Below the pieces are notes generated by a model, which was not told where the DNA came from, made no database searches, and saw only the letters and a program-made list of their open reading frames with translations. A stretch of DNA of 64,000 bases. It comes from Ehretia macrophylla (Eukaryota > Streptophyta > Magnoliopsida > Boraginales > Ehretiaceae). Of the stretch, positions 54,541-64,000 are shown piece after piece. Position numbers and translations under genes: made by a program. Location of the stretch: positions 17,314,840-17,378,839 of the forward strand of contig CM075767.1 of NCBI GenBank assembly GCA_037974665.1, in the 5' to 3' direction. Position 1 is the stretch's first letter, and each line of letters begins with the position of its first letter.

Positions 54541-55936
54541 AAAATAAAAAAATTGATTATTTGAAATCTCAACCATTCATTTTCAAATTTATTTTAACAA
54601 CTTTTTCCATAATTAAATTTCAAAATGAACGATTTAGGTTTAGAAAAGATCAAATACAACGAGATGAGGGAAAAAGAAATCTTTAATTTGTCTCGTAATT
54701 TTAGCTACTGCTTCTTGTGAGCTAGTGAAAATATTGCTAATTTGACATTTTCGAGCTCTATCTATAATTCATTTGAGGCCCAGAAAAAAAAAAAAAAAGA
54801 GAAGAAAAAAGAGAACGTATGAACGGGGTATAAGGTAAGCATCTCTTGTTTAACCTCGAACTCTTACGTTAATTTATTAAAATTATGGTTTAAACTTAGA
54901 ATCTCTTATTATAACATATTGCTATTCGACTATTCTACCGAACTCTTACGTTAATTTATTCTTGGGTTAATCTATTCGACCTTGCCTAAATGAAACTTCA
55001 AATCATTCAACTATTTCAAATTTTTGGGAGAGAAAAGGTTATTATGGTTATATTTACAGAAGGGAAAAGTATAAAGAAAGGAAATGGTCAAGCAAGCACA
55101 AATAATCCGTGTTGATAAAGTTGAATGGGAGAAGTAGTCTCTAGAACAGATGGATTAATCAGTCAACGACTTTTATTTAATAACATTTCTAACCAAAGTT
55201 TTATTGATAAAAATTGTACAGTTTAAAAGCTAAAATTTCATAATTAAACTAAACAGAGCCTTAATTTCTTTTGTTATGTAAATACGTGCTTTAATTAATA
55301 TCTTTGCGTCTGTTACTTAAAAGGTGTCTAGTGTCCACACTACTGAATTGAATTATTAGATCTAAAATATTACTTCAGTAGGACTATAACAATAATAAGC
55401 CCTAATCTATTTTTTGTACAAAAGATATACATATTTTGGAAAAAGAAAATATGGGGTTAGTGGAGGCTACACTAACTACTATATAAATCCGTCTTTTATT
55501 GTTCGTTGTACAATAAAAATTGAAATCGTAATTTAAAATCAAAATGTCTTCTAATTAAAAAAATGAGTGCGTGATCTTTTTACCAAATTCTTAACGGTAA
55601 ATCTGCCTTTGATTATGCTCTTTATCAATAGTCAAAAGAAACTGCTTCCAGAATTCCTTATGAGCATCCTTCCAATGTTCTGCACTTTAAAGTCGCCTGT
55701 CTTATGAGCATCCTTCCAATGTTCTGCACTTTAAAGTCGGTATAAACTTACGGTTAGTAGTGGAGCTCTTTATCAAAAACGTTACCTCAGACCACCTGAT
55801 CAAGATGTTTCTTAGACCATTTAATTGTTGTGACGATAACATGAACACAAAGATAAAGAGTAAAATAGATAAGATTTAACGTGTTCGCTCACCTTTTTTT
55901 TTTGTATGAAATAAGATTTAATGTATTCTATTTGGA
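54541..55936. other. intergenic upstream block of D6
   Basis: From about 54645 it matches 39995-, and from 54905 it matches 17413-18340. It contains a 45-base direct duplication (CTTATGAGCATCCTTCCAAT.., 55657 and 55702). The MITE of 40923 is absent (empty site AATTCTTAACGG at about 55585). No gene. Confidence 0.6.
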
Positions 55937-56733
55937 ACAAATAAATTCCACAAAATTTTATAAAATTCATTTGCAAATTCATTTTTTTTGGTTTGGTTGT
56001 ACCTTTTTAAAAAATTTCAAATCCAAGATTTACAATTCTTGGATTTCAACAAGTCTTACTCAAATTTGAGCTCAAGAGGTAGAATTTGTAAATTCACGTT
56101 TTCTAATTCGGCTGCTAATCTTTTAAAAACAAAACTATTCTCAAGTTTAAGTGATTGACTTTGTTAGGAATAGTCAAAAACTCAAAAAGAAAAAAATAAA
56201 CGTCTTCTCCACTCTTCTCTCTTTGACGACAAAAAAAGAAAGAAAAAGAAAATCAACATCTTCCATTCACTCATCTTTCATTGATGTATTCCTTTGAATT
56301 TTTTTATAAATTTATTCGCGAATTTTTTTTTTGGACAATATGTATCCTACCTAATTGATTTGTATGTAAAATCTTGTTCTAAACTAGGCCCTGAAATAAA
56401 AAATAATTATATGGAAAGTAGCTGAAAAAAAAAAATCGAAGCTAAACCAAATAAGAAATTAATTATGATACCAACTGCTTTATGATAGAGCAAATAACAC
56501 TTATATGATAACTTAATTTCAATTGAATAAAAGAAGGATACTTAAGTAAAATACAACTATTAATTGTAATTTCATATGTGTTCCAAACACAATTTGGATT
56601 TATAAATAACAAAATTGACTTAATATTATTTTACATTTCCAAACAAGAAAATTCATTTATAAATGAATTGTATAAGGAATTCATTTGTAAATGAAATGAA
56701 TTCCATACATAAATTGGTTCTAAACACTATGTA
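55937..56733. mobile_element. palindromic MITE-like element
   Basis: Starts TTTGGAACAAATAAATTCC and ends with the rough inverse GGTTCTAAACAC, with matching subterminal ATTCATTTGCAAATTC / GAATTCATTTGTAAATGA. A damaged copy lies at 18340-19100, relatives at 35118 and 48378. No ORF. Confidence 0.6.
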
Positions 56734-56747
56734 AGTTAAAAAGTCAT

Positions 56748-57058
56748 TGTTAAGGATCATGGGATTCTATACTAAAACTAATTGGTATTAGGTAAAATAA
56801 TCCAAGATCTTATATGAATTTTTGATGTGAGAGGAATGTATATTCCAACAAATGAGTCAGTGAGAGCGAAATGAAACCAAAGAGATTGGTCACACGTGGA
56901 TGAATACGATTAGACTAAATGTCCAACTCTGATACCATGTTAAGGATCATGAGATTCTATTCTAAAACCAATTGATGTTAGGTAAAGTAACCCAATATCT
57001 TATATAATAGATTTGGGGTTGGTGATTTTTTGATGTGAGAGGAATGTATATTCCAACA
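56748..57058 (-). mobile_element. TRIM-like miniature LTR retrotransposon (unit III copy)
   Basis: LTRs 56748-56850 and 56938-57058. Primer site TGGTATCAGAGTTGG on the minus strand at 56923-56937, directly against the LTR. The flanks GTCAT / TTCAT may be a 5 bp target duplication with one change. The total of about 311 bases has no coding capacity, as expected for TRIMs. Confidence 0.8.
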
Positions 57059-57756
57059 TTCATATTTTTAAGAGACTGTTTTTTACTTCTGTGGTGCATG
57101 ACGTTTGGGTTAGATTTTCATCCAAACCCCAACGGTAATTAAATAAGAAAATCTTAAACAGAGGGGATCAAAAGGCTAGACTACTTAACACCAAGTTAGC
57201 TATGTCTTTGGTTTATCGCATTCTTGCGTGCGTTGTCTTTCCAAATTCAAGTTCATTCGTTTCACACTTTGTATTACTCTATAGAGCTCCCTATTTATAG
57301 GGCTCTGGGCGCTGGCTCAATCTCCTCCCCAAGCGCCGAAGGATCTATGTCTATCTTTCTTTTATATCTCGCGTGTTAATATATTATCTCCTTTAATCTG
57401 TGATAATGATTCGTTTCCATGCCTTACTTTGGCCCCCCTCCTTTTACGGGTCGCGATTGAGGGAACTTCCCATGTGAGCTTCCCGTTAGTTGGGTTGCGA
57501 CTTAGGAAGTTGTGCGTTGCCCACAACTCTATGGCCTTCGTTCGGTCTAGTTACATTGATGTTAGCCCGATCTTCTGAGTGTGAACCAAGACTTATTTTT
57601 TTTCTCTATAGTTCTCATTGGAAAACCATCAATTCAATAATGCTTGAACTTAAACCAATCATATTATTTTGTTCAACGATAACATACTAAACAACCTAGC
57701 ACTTGTTAGTACGTGGTACAAATTAGCCATGCTCATATTTTTTTATTTGCTTATAG
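57059..57756 (+). other. remnant upstream region and intron end of D6
   Basis: Same structure as 19432-20127: 57220-57278 matches the text upstream of the D7 promoter and 57279-57756 matches the second half of the D7 intron. The junction is TTACT/CTATAG. No exon 1. Confidence 0.75.
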
Positions 57757-57926
57757 AGATGGGACCAATGGTTGCTGAGGCCAGGACATGTGAGTCACAA
57801 AGCCACCGCTTCAAGGGAGTTTGTGTGATGAAAGCGAATTGTGCTGCTGTCTGCCAGGCTGAGGGCTTCCATGCTGGCCATTGCAGGGGCTTCCGTCGCC
57901 GATGTTTTTGCACAAAGCCTTGTTGA
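57757..57926 (+). pseudogene. D6: defensin exon 2 without exon 1 (subtype A)
   Basis: Acceptor TTATAG, then EMGPMVAEA and [20 protein letters not shown], eight cysteines, gamma-core [12 protein letters not shown] and end TKPC. It shares HAG and TKPC with D1 and has private changes (R to M, T to A). It lacks promoter and exon 1 through the same deletion as D1. An upstream ATG in frame (57669) gives a hydrophobic run ([14 protein letters not shown]) from retained intron text, which could mimic a leader, but there is no evidence that it is used. Confidence 0.8.
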
Positions 57927-59480
57927 TTTTATATTTGTGATTCGCACCTTAAGAAACTCTCTAGCTATCAGTATGTTGAGTTACTTGTCATGGCTTGGAT
58001 CCCATTGTGTGCCTTAAAAAATAAACAAACGACCCTTTTTGATGAAGGGCGTTTCATTTCGTGATTAAGTGTTGTTATTAAAAGTTATTTGTACAACTTT
58101 CGCCGTTTCTCTTACCTGTTGAACTTTCTCCTCTCTCTCTCTCTCTCTCTCCAAACATCCCTAGTTTCACAGTGATCGTTTAAAGGATATACATAATATA
58201 TATATTAGTTTATAACAACTTCAATTTATCACTATAAGTTTACGAACACTATGGATTTAAATATTTTGAACTTAATTAAACTCGATATACATTGACATAA
58301 GGGACTTTCACATGCCTTGGAGCAAAAAAGGCAATAAAACTTATCAATTTCAAATAAAAAGAAACCTTTAATCCTCAATTGGACATAAGTCTCTCTACGC
58401 CTCTAGCTAGAAGGCTTTACATCTTTATGGGACGACAAACCACCTTCCGACATAAAAAGCCTTTATTCTTTATATCTCGAGATTTTTAAAATGAACAATT
58501 GTTCACAAACCTTTGCTCTTTATGCTTCAAGATTGAAAACATTTTGGAGCGAAACCTTTACATGTAAAAATTACAAAGTAAACTCAGTTTAATTACGTGG
58601 AAATACAATAAGCTTTATAATCATTCCTCAAACATTACCTTCTAAAAATAGCACTCATTACTATATCACCTTTCTTAGATGGAAAATTATTCGGTTAGCT
58701 GGTCATATTCAAATGAATTTCTACTCGGGTGGAACTCAGATGGTGTGAGCGCCACTATAACTAGAAATGTCATAAGTTCTGACTACTCAAACCCATTCCT
58801 GCGTGCGTTGTCTTTCCAAATTCAAGTTCGTTCGTTTCACACTTTGTATTACTTCTTGCTTTACAAAAAAACACTCTACATCTTACACACGTAAAGTTGT
58901 CCACGTGCAATATATGAACATGATTTGAGTACTTAAGTATTGTGGACGAATCATTACACGCAAACGCTTTGGTTTTGTATCAAAATGGTAATATGGTAAA
59001 AGTTAATTAGAGGAAAAAAGTTTAGCCATTTTAATACTTTGATTTTATAATATTATGAAGGAGATTAGTGATAGTAAAACGATTCAAAAAAATAAAAGAA
59101 AAATAAAATTATTCGAGATAAATTCACCATATTTAATAGTCGAGATAATTCTATTATAATTATATAATCACTATACCTTCATTGATTTCCTTTGATTTCC
59201 TTGTAAAGTTAAGGTCAAAATCCCATTGATTTCCTTGTAAAGTTAGGGTCAAAATCCGGATATGAAAAAGCGTATAGAAGTTTGGTAGAAGCTCAATTTT
59301 AGCTTAATGCTCATGTAAAAACGAGGTTATTGGTAGATGCATGCTCTAAAGAAGTTTTTTAATAAAGCGAAAAGTAGCAGACAAGGCTAGTGCAAATTGA
59401 ATTACAGATTGGATATGCGTGTCCCTTTTTCTCGAATTTTCGAAGTATGACATGGTAAAATATTCATTCAAATTAGCCCT
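57927..59480 (+). other. D6 3' flank and D7 upstream region
   Basis: 57927-58620 matches the D1 3' flank. 58790-58853 (CATTCCTGCGTGCGTTGTCT..) also occurs upstream of D1 and D6. 58854-59480 is present only here and should hold the D7 promoter. A 71-codon frame at 58679 has no recognisable features. Two adjacent copies of a piece of about 35 bases (ATTGATTTCCTTGTAAAGTTA) lie near 59187 and 59224. Confidence 0.55.
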
Positions 59481-59488
59481 TATAAATA
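59481..59488 (+). promoter_or_regulatory. TATA box of D7
   Basis: TATAAATA lies 84 bases before the D7 start codon, followed by a CT-repeat 5' untranslated region (59519-59546), a layout common in plant genes. D1, D4 and D6 lack this region. Confidence 0.7.
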
Positions 59489-59564
59489 CGCATACTTAGC
59501 ATGGCCATCATAGCAATTCATCTCTCTCTCTCTCTCTCTCTCTCTTTTACACACACAGAGTGCA

Positions 59565-60716
59565 ATGATGGCACGCTCCTTGAGATTGTTTGCTACTGTG
59601 TTCCTCATGCTCATGCTTGTCATGGCCACTGGTAACTTTAAATTTTAATTTATAGTTAATGTGATATAAAATGAATTATCGAACATTTAAAACCGCACTA
59701 GGTTTGTTATTTGTTATTTTTTATTTTTTTGGGGCTAGGTAAACTACGTTATTTTCTGGTCTTTCTTTTTTTCAATATAATATCATTCATATGTCAATGA
59801 TGATGCCGTGCATACTACCTTAATATTGTCACACTTATGTCAGAAATTAATTATTCACGAAATCTCGGAATCATCTTAAAGAAATTGTATTGTAAAACAC
59901 ATAAATTGAGTTCTTGTAGACCCTAGGAATCCGTAATTAAAATTTCACAACTTTCACCTTATAATTCCTTTCTTTTTGGGACCACTAGCAACCAGTCAAA
60001 TCCAAGAATTCAACGGCTGATTGAGTATAAGATCGTATGAGTATATATAGAGACCCAGAAAGCTCTATAGGGCTCCCTATTTATAGGGCTCTGGGCGCAA
60101 ACTCAATCTCCTCCCCAAGAGCCGGAGGATCTATGTCTATCTTTCTCTCATATCTCGCATATTAATCCGTTATCTCCCTTAATCCGTGATAACGATTAAT
60201 TCCCATGCCTTACTTTGGCCCTCCTCCATTTACGGGTCGCGACTAAGGGGAATTCCCATGTGTGCTTCCTGTTAGTTGGGTTGCGACCTGGGAAGTTGCG
60301 CGTCCCACAACTCTTGTGGCCTTTGTTTGGTCTAGTTATATTGATGATAGCCCGATCTTCTGACTGTGAACCAAGACTTATTTTTTTCTCTATAGTTTTC
60401 ATTGGAAAACTATAAATTCCATAATGCTTGAACTTAAACCAATCATATTATTTTGTTCAACGATAACATACTAAACAACCTAGCACTTGTTAGTACGTGG
60501 TACTAATTAGCCATGCTCATATATATTTTTTTTAATTTGCTTACAGAGATGGGTCCAATGGTTGCTGAGGCCAGGACATGTGAGTCACAAAGCCACCGCT
60601 TCAAGGGAGTTTGTGTGAGGAAAGCGAATTGTGCTGCTGTCTGCCAGACTGAGGGCTTCCAAGGTGGCCACTGCAGGGGCTTCCGTCGCCGATGTTTTTG
60701 CACTAAGCAATGTTGA
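59565..60716 (+). CDS. D7: plant defensin, subtype A, intact
   Basis: Exons 59565-59631 and 60547-60716 (78 aa). Exon 1 encodes [20 protein letters not shown] followed by AT, a typical signal peptide. The phase-1 intron of 915 bases has donor G/GTAAC and acceptor TTACAG. Exon 2 starts EMGPMVAEA then [20 protein letters not shown], with eight cysteines and gamma-core [12 protein letters not shown], ending TKQC. The product is a secreted cationic peptide with antifungal or antibacterial action in this family. No acidic C-terminal pro-domain. TATA box at 59481 and CT-rich leader. The second ATG (59568) could also start translation with little effect. It is the only subtype A gene here with all parts, so it is the likely model for D1, D4 and D6. 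Confidence 0.93.
60057..60546 (+). repeat. intron module shared by D7, D6 and D1
   Basis: From CTATAGGGCTCCCTATTTAT to the acceptor, this text recurs at about 19660-20127 and 57279-57756. Inside D7 it is the 3' half of the intron. It carries a TATA-like word and may be an old insertion, but I recognise no element ends. Confidence 0.7.
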
Positions 60717-61571
60717 TTTTATATTTGTGATTCGCACCTTATGAAACTCTCTAGCTATCAGTATGTTGAGTTACTTGTCATGGCTTGTATCCCATTGTGT
60801 GCCTTAAAAAATAAACAAACGACCCTTTTAGATGAAGGGCGTTTCATTTCGTGATTGAGGGTTGTTATTAAAAGTTATTTGTACGACTTTAATTTTGCCG
60901 TTACTCTTATTATATTAGTTCATAATAACTTTAGTTTATCATTACAAGTCTACAACTACAATGAATTTAAATATTTTGAACTTAATTAAACTTGATACAT
61001 TGACATAAGGGACTTTCACATGCCTTAGAGCAAAAAAGACCATAAAACTTATCAATTTCAAATAAAAAAAGCACTTTATGCTTCTAGATCGAAAACATTT
61101 TGGAGCGACACCTTTTTCAGGTAAAAATTACAAAGTAAACTCAGTTTAATTACGTGGAAATACAATAAGCTTTATAATCATTCTTCAAACATTACCTTCT
61201 AAAAATACAATCACATCATTGCCTCATTTTTCTAGGACAAAAGATCACGCAACAATAACTGGATAATTCTGTAAACTTTAATTTATAAATCAGCATGTTC
61301 AAGGCTGGCATGCATCTTAAACAGCAAAATATCAATGGAAGCAAAGACATACTCTGCTAACCAATTGACATCAACCTAAACACATGCTTATGTTAGTTTC
61401 TTTGGTTAGTGACATGTTCCTAAGAGAAATGTTATAATTTATTGTAAAGCAAAAATAGCAATAACTTCATAATTATTTTAATCTCTCCTTGTACCGAAAT
61501 AATTAAATTAATTAATAACACTTTGGCTAAAAGATACACCTTAAGGTATGTGTAACCAAGAATGTTATTTA
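60717..61571 (+). other. 3' flank of D7
   Basis: Matches the 3' flank of D4 (42339-42880) and in part those of D1 and D6. No gene. Confidence 0.6.
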
Positions 61572-62840
61572 TAACAATTCCTTGTGGATAAATATCCTCC
61601 ATTGAACTATTAATTTGAAAATTGGAAAAAAATCATTTTAATTCCTAAAAAATATAATAAGTCACAAACAGGTTCCCTTTGAATAGAAAGTCTCTCTACG
61701 AATCTCTTCACTTTAATATCTAGGTTCCGCTCTTATGTACTGGGCTCGTGTCATAATTTTTAGGGTGGTTGTTTCACTCGGAGCTAGATCACACTTCATG
61801 TTCAAGATGCCTTGGTAGTGAAATAGTACGTAGACACGCGAGAATCATTCTTTTATATATTTATTTTTTATGAAAGAATGGATAATGCATTAAAATATCA
61901 TTTTTGCCCTTTCAATTTGATTATCTGTTGGTCCTTTTTTCCATTAATTTTCTACTTGTTCGTTGGAATGTGATTGAATTAATGTAATTTTTTTAACCAA
62001 GAAAGCAAACGGTCACACTAATCTTTTATAGCCAAAACTCCTTTCTTTAGTGTCGTGGCATGAAGCAACGAAGATTTAGAAGTTCACATCATATTTTAAG
62101 GGTAAAAAATATAATATTTTAGTGCATTATTCCTTTTTTCATAAAAAATAACAAAAGAAATTACAGTGCAGGAACTTGTGTAGAGATTTTAAATTCACAG
62201 GGACTTGTTTGAGACTATCATATTTCTCTGGGACTAAGATGACTTTTTTCTCGAAAATGTTTTCCTAAACGATGTCAAGAAATAGATAATTTCAGTATAT
62301 TGAAAGAATAACAAGGCATCTTCATTAATTCAACCGTGAATATCGCTTAAAATACTAAAAAAAAGGAAATTCAAAAGACACAGAAACTCCAACCAAATCC
62401 CATTCCAGTAAACTCAGTTATGTTCTCACTGGGTTTTGAGAGTTGAAATCAAACATACTTAAAAAAAGAACATAGCTCACAATAACGATAATTAACAAAA
62501 ACTATTTAAGGGGTCATTTGAAAGCCCAGATCACGAAAAAACTTTTTCAGGGAGACGTGTAAGTCTGAAGCTTTGTAAACAATTATTGCAGCAAGGCTAA
62601 CTTATAGTCTTTAGTCGCCGTAAGAAGGAAGAGAAAAAGAAGCTGGGAAAAAAATAAAAATAGAATTCTGTTATAGCCTTGATTTGTCGGCAATTTAAAA
62701 CTGCATACAAGTTTAGTGATCACCAGCATAACTTATCCTTAATTTGGTCTTTAAGTTTAATCTTGAGGTGTAAATTATATATTTGTCCTTAAATTCATCA
62801 GCTTTAACCTTCAAATTGTGGGAGTGACTTATTTGACGTA
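61572..62840. repeat. leader block of duplicated unit IV, with trnL-like fragment
   Basis: Matches 14084-15355. The trnL-like piece at 61809-61845 is the most changed copy (GTAGTGAAATAGTACGTAGA). No gene. Confidence 0.85.
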
Positions 62841-63718
62841 GTCTCAGCAATCCTAATATGGAACAAGGCGGTGGATAAGCATGCACCTCTAAATTTTCTT
62901 TCAAGCTCCAACGCATTCACCTTTTTCTTCGTCTCCTCTTCTCAACTTCTTCTTCTTCGTTCTTCATCTCCCTCCTTTGCTTTGATCTTCATTGTAACTT
63001 TAGTTGTTCGTGTGAGTTTCCTACTTTCGTGTTGGTATATGCTTTCAATTATCTTCTTCTACTTGCTACCAGATGGGGTTTTTGGTGATCCGGATTCAAT
63101 GATGTTCATATTTTCTTCTCCTTTTAGGTGGACTACGCCTATCGGAGTGGTTGCTTTTGCCCCCATCGCCTGGCTCTTGATGCTCTTCCTCCTCTTCCCC
63201 ACCATATTGTTCACCACTTGTATTGGTAGTATTATTGGAGGTTTTAGGTGGACTACGCTTTCGCTGTTGAGGTTTGAGTCTCTATTGGAGACTTTGACTA
63301 TCTCCCTGCGCTTTAGGTCACGCATCCCTTCATGCGTTTGTTCGTTAGTTGCTGTTTGGACAGCTCCAGTGGGTTATTCATGGATTGAATGTTGGTTGTT
63401 GGGTATTCTTGCCGCTGTTTTGGCCGTTGGGAGGTCGTTTATTGGCACCTATGTTTGCTGCCTGCTCCTCGCCAAAGTTTCGCTACTATCCAGCTCCCAT
63501 GCTTATCCTTATCTTTTTCTGTGCTACTCTCTGTTGTTCTACTTTTATCGCTTGTTTTCATTGGTCTTTTTGGTTGTATTTTATCTTTTTCCTTGGGCTC
63601 TTGTTGGTTGAGGGTGGGCCCAATCTTTTGTATTCATGTTTGTTAGTTAATAATATTAATATCATCTTGACAAAAAAAAAAAAACCTTAGCAATCCTCTC
63701 TTACAAAAAAAAAAAAAT
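62841..63718 (+). mobile_element. polyA retroposon with target duplication (unit IV copy)
   Basis: Same site as 15356 and 43997: ACTTATTTGACGTA at 62827-62840 and ACTTATTTGATGTA at 63719-63732. Internal difference: an extra AGGTGGACTACGCC phrase near 63126. No conserved ORF. Confidence 0.82.
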
Positions 63719-63737
63719 ACTTATTTGATGTAATTAG

Positions 63738-64000
63738 TCAATATGTTAATTGGGTTGGGTTTTAGGGTTACGACGCAACTCAATTCGATAATAATCCAAC
63801 TCAATCTAACCCAATTGCTAAAATACTAGGCTGAGTTATAACATATGTGGCAATATTGCGAGCTGAATTGGATTCAATTTTAAAAATTATAAATTTAGCC
63901 CAGTTCAGCTCAGATAAGAATCTAGCACAACTCGATTTGGTACCCCAATCCAACTTGATTTGGTAACCCAACACAGCTCAATTCACTAAAATAGCTCAGC
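63738..64000. mobile_element. hAT-like non-autonomous element (unit IV copy), cut by the window end
   Basis: The left end TCAATATGTTAATTGGGTTG follows an unmutated GTAATTAG target word (63730-63737). The rest lies beyond the window. Confidence 0.75.

Noticed and set aside
58679..58894. 71-codon frame upstream of D7 (MENYSVSWSYSNEF..)
   Set aside because: No recognisable domain. Its second half is text that also occurs as non-coding sequence upstream of D1 and D6.

Overview
This is nuclear DNA of a flowering plant, probably a eudicot (inference). It is AT-rich, has genes with introns and is dense in plant transposable elements. The host genes are a tandem cluster of plant defensins (gamma-thionins). 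I count seven defensin loci. Three have a complete two-exon structure: D2 (24230-34907), D5 (46947-48128) and D7 (59565-60716). Four are second exons with no first exon that I could find: D1 (20128-20297), D3 (39111-39283, minus strand), D4 (42169-42338) and D6 (57757-57926). They form three subtypes: A (D1, D4, D6, D7), B (D2, D5) and C (D3). In the intact genes exon 1 encodes the secretory signal and exon 2 the eight-cysteine peptide.

The cluster grew by duplication of a unit of about 20 kb. Each unit starts with a leader block at about 14084, 21307, 42884 and 61572 that carries a fragment resembling the 5' half of plastid trnL(CAA). The full order is leader, subtype B gene, subtype C gene, subtype A gene. 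Unit I (14084-21300) has lost B and C. Unit II (21300-42880) keeps all three. Unit III (42880-61570) has lost C and has two A genes. Unit IV is cut by the window end. Because the copies align, several insertions have a natural empty site in a sister copy.

Layout. 1-4370: decayed Ty1/copia element on the minus strand, cut by the window start. 4371-14073: CACTA element inserted a few bases inside the end of the copia LTR, with TSD ATT. It holds a second CACTA element (6528-10771, TSD ACA) and decayed pieces of host genes: the C-terminus of S-adenosylmethionine synthetase, a P1B-ATPase hinge and an HHO/NIGT1-type transcription factor segment. 14084-21300: unit I with D1. 21300-42880: unit II with D2, whose intron carries a 9.5 kb Ty3/gypsy Tat-type element (24865-34331) with an antisense extra ORF, then D3 and D4. 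42880-61570: unit III with D5, a 5'-truncated L1-type LINE (50978-54540), D6 and D7. 61572-64000: start of unit IV.

The genes act singly: defensins are secreted antifungal or antibacterial peptides. D7 and D5 look most likely to be functional. D2 is intact in sequence but has a roughly 10.4 kb intron and a ninth cysteine. D1, D4 and D6 keep perfect mature-peptide reading frames but lack promoter and signal peptide. D1 and D6 share the same roughly 1.2 kb deletion. All transposon ORFs here carry stops or frameshifts.
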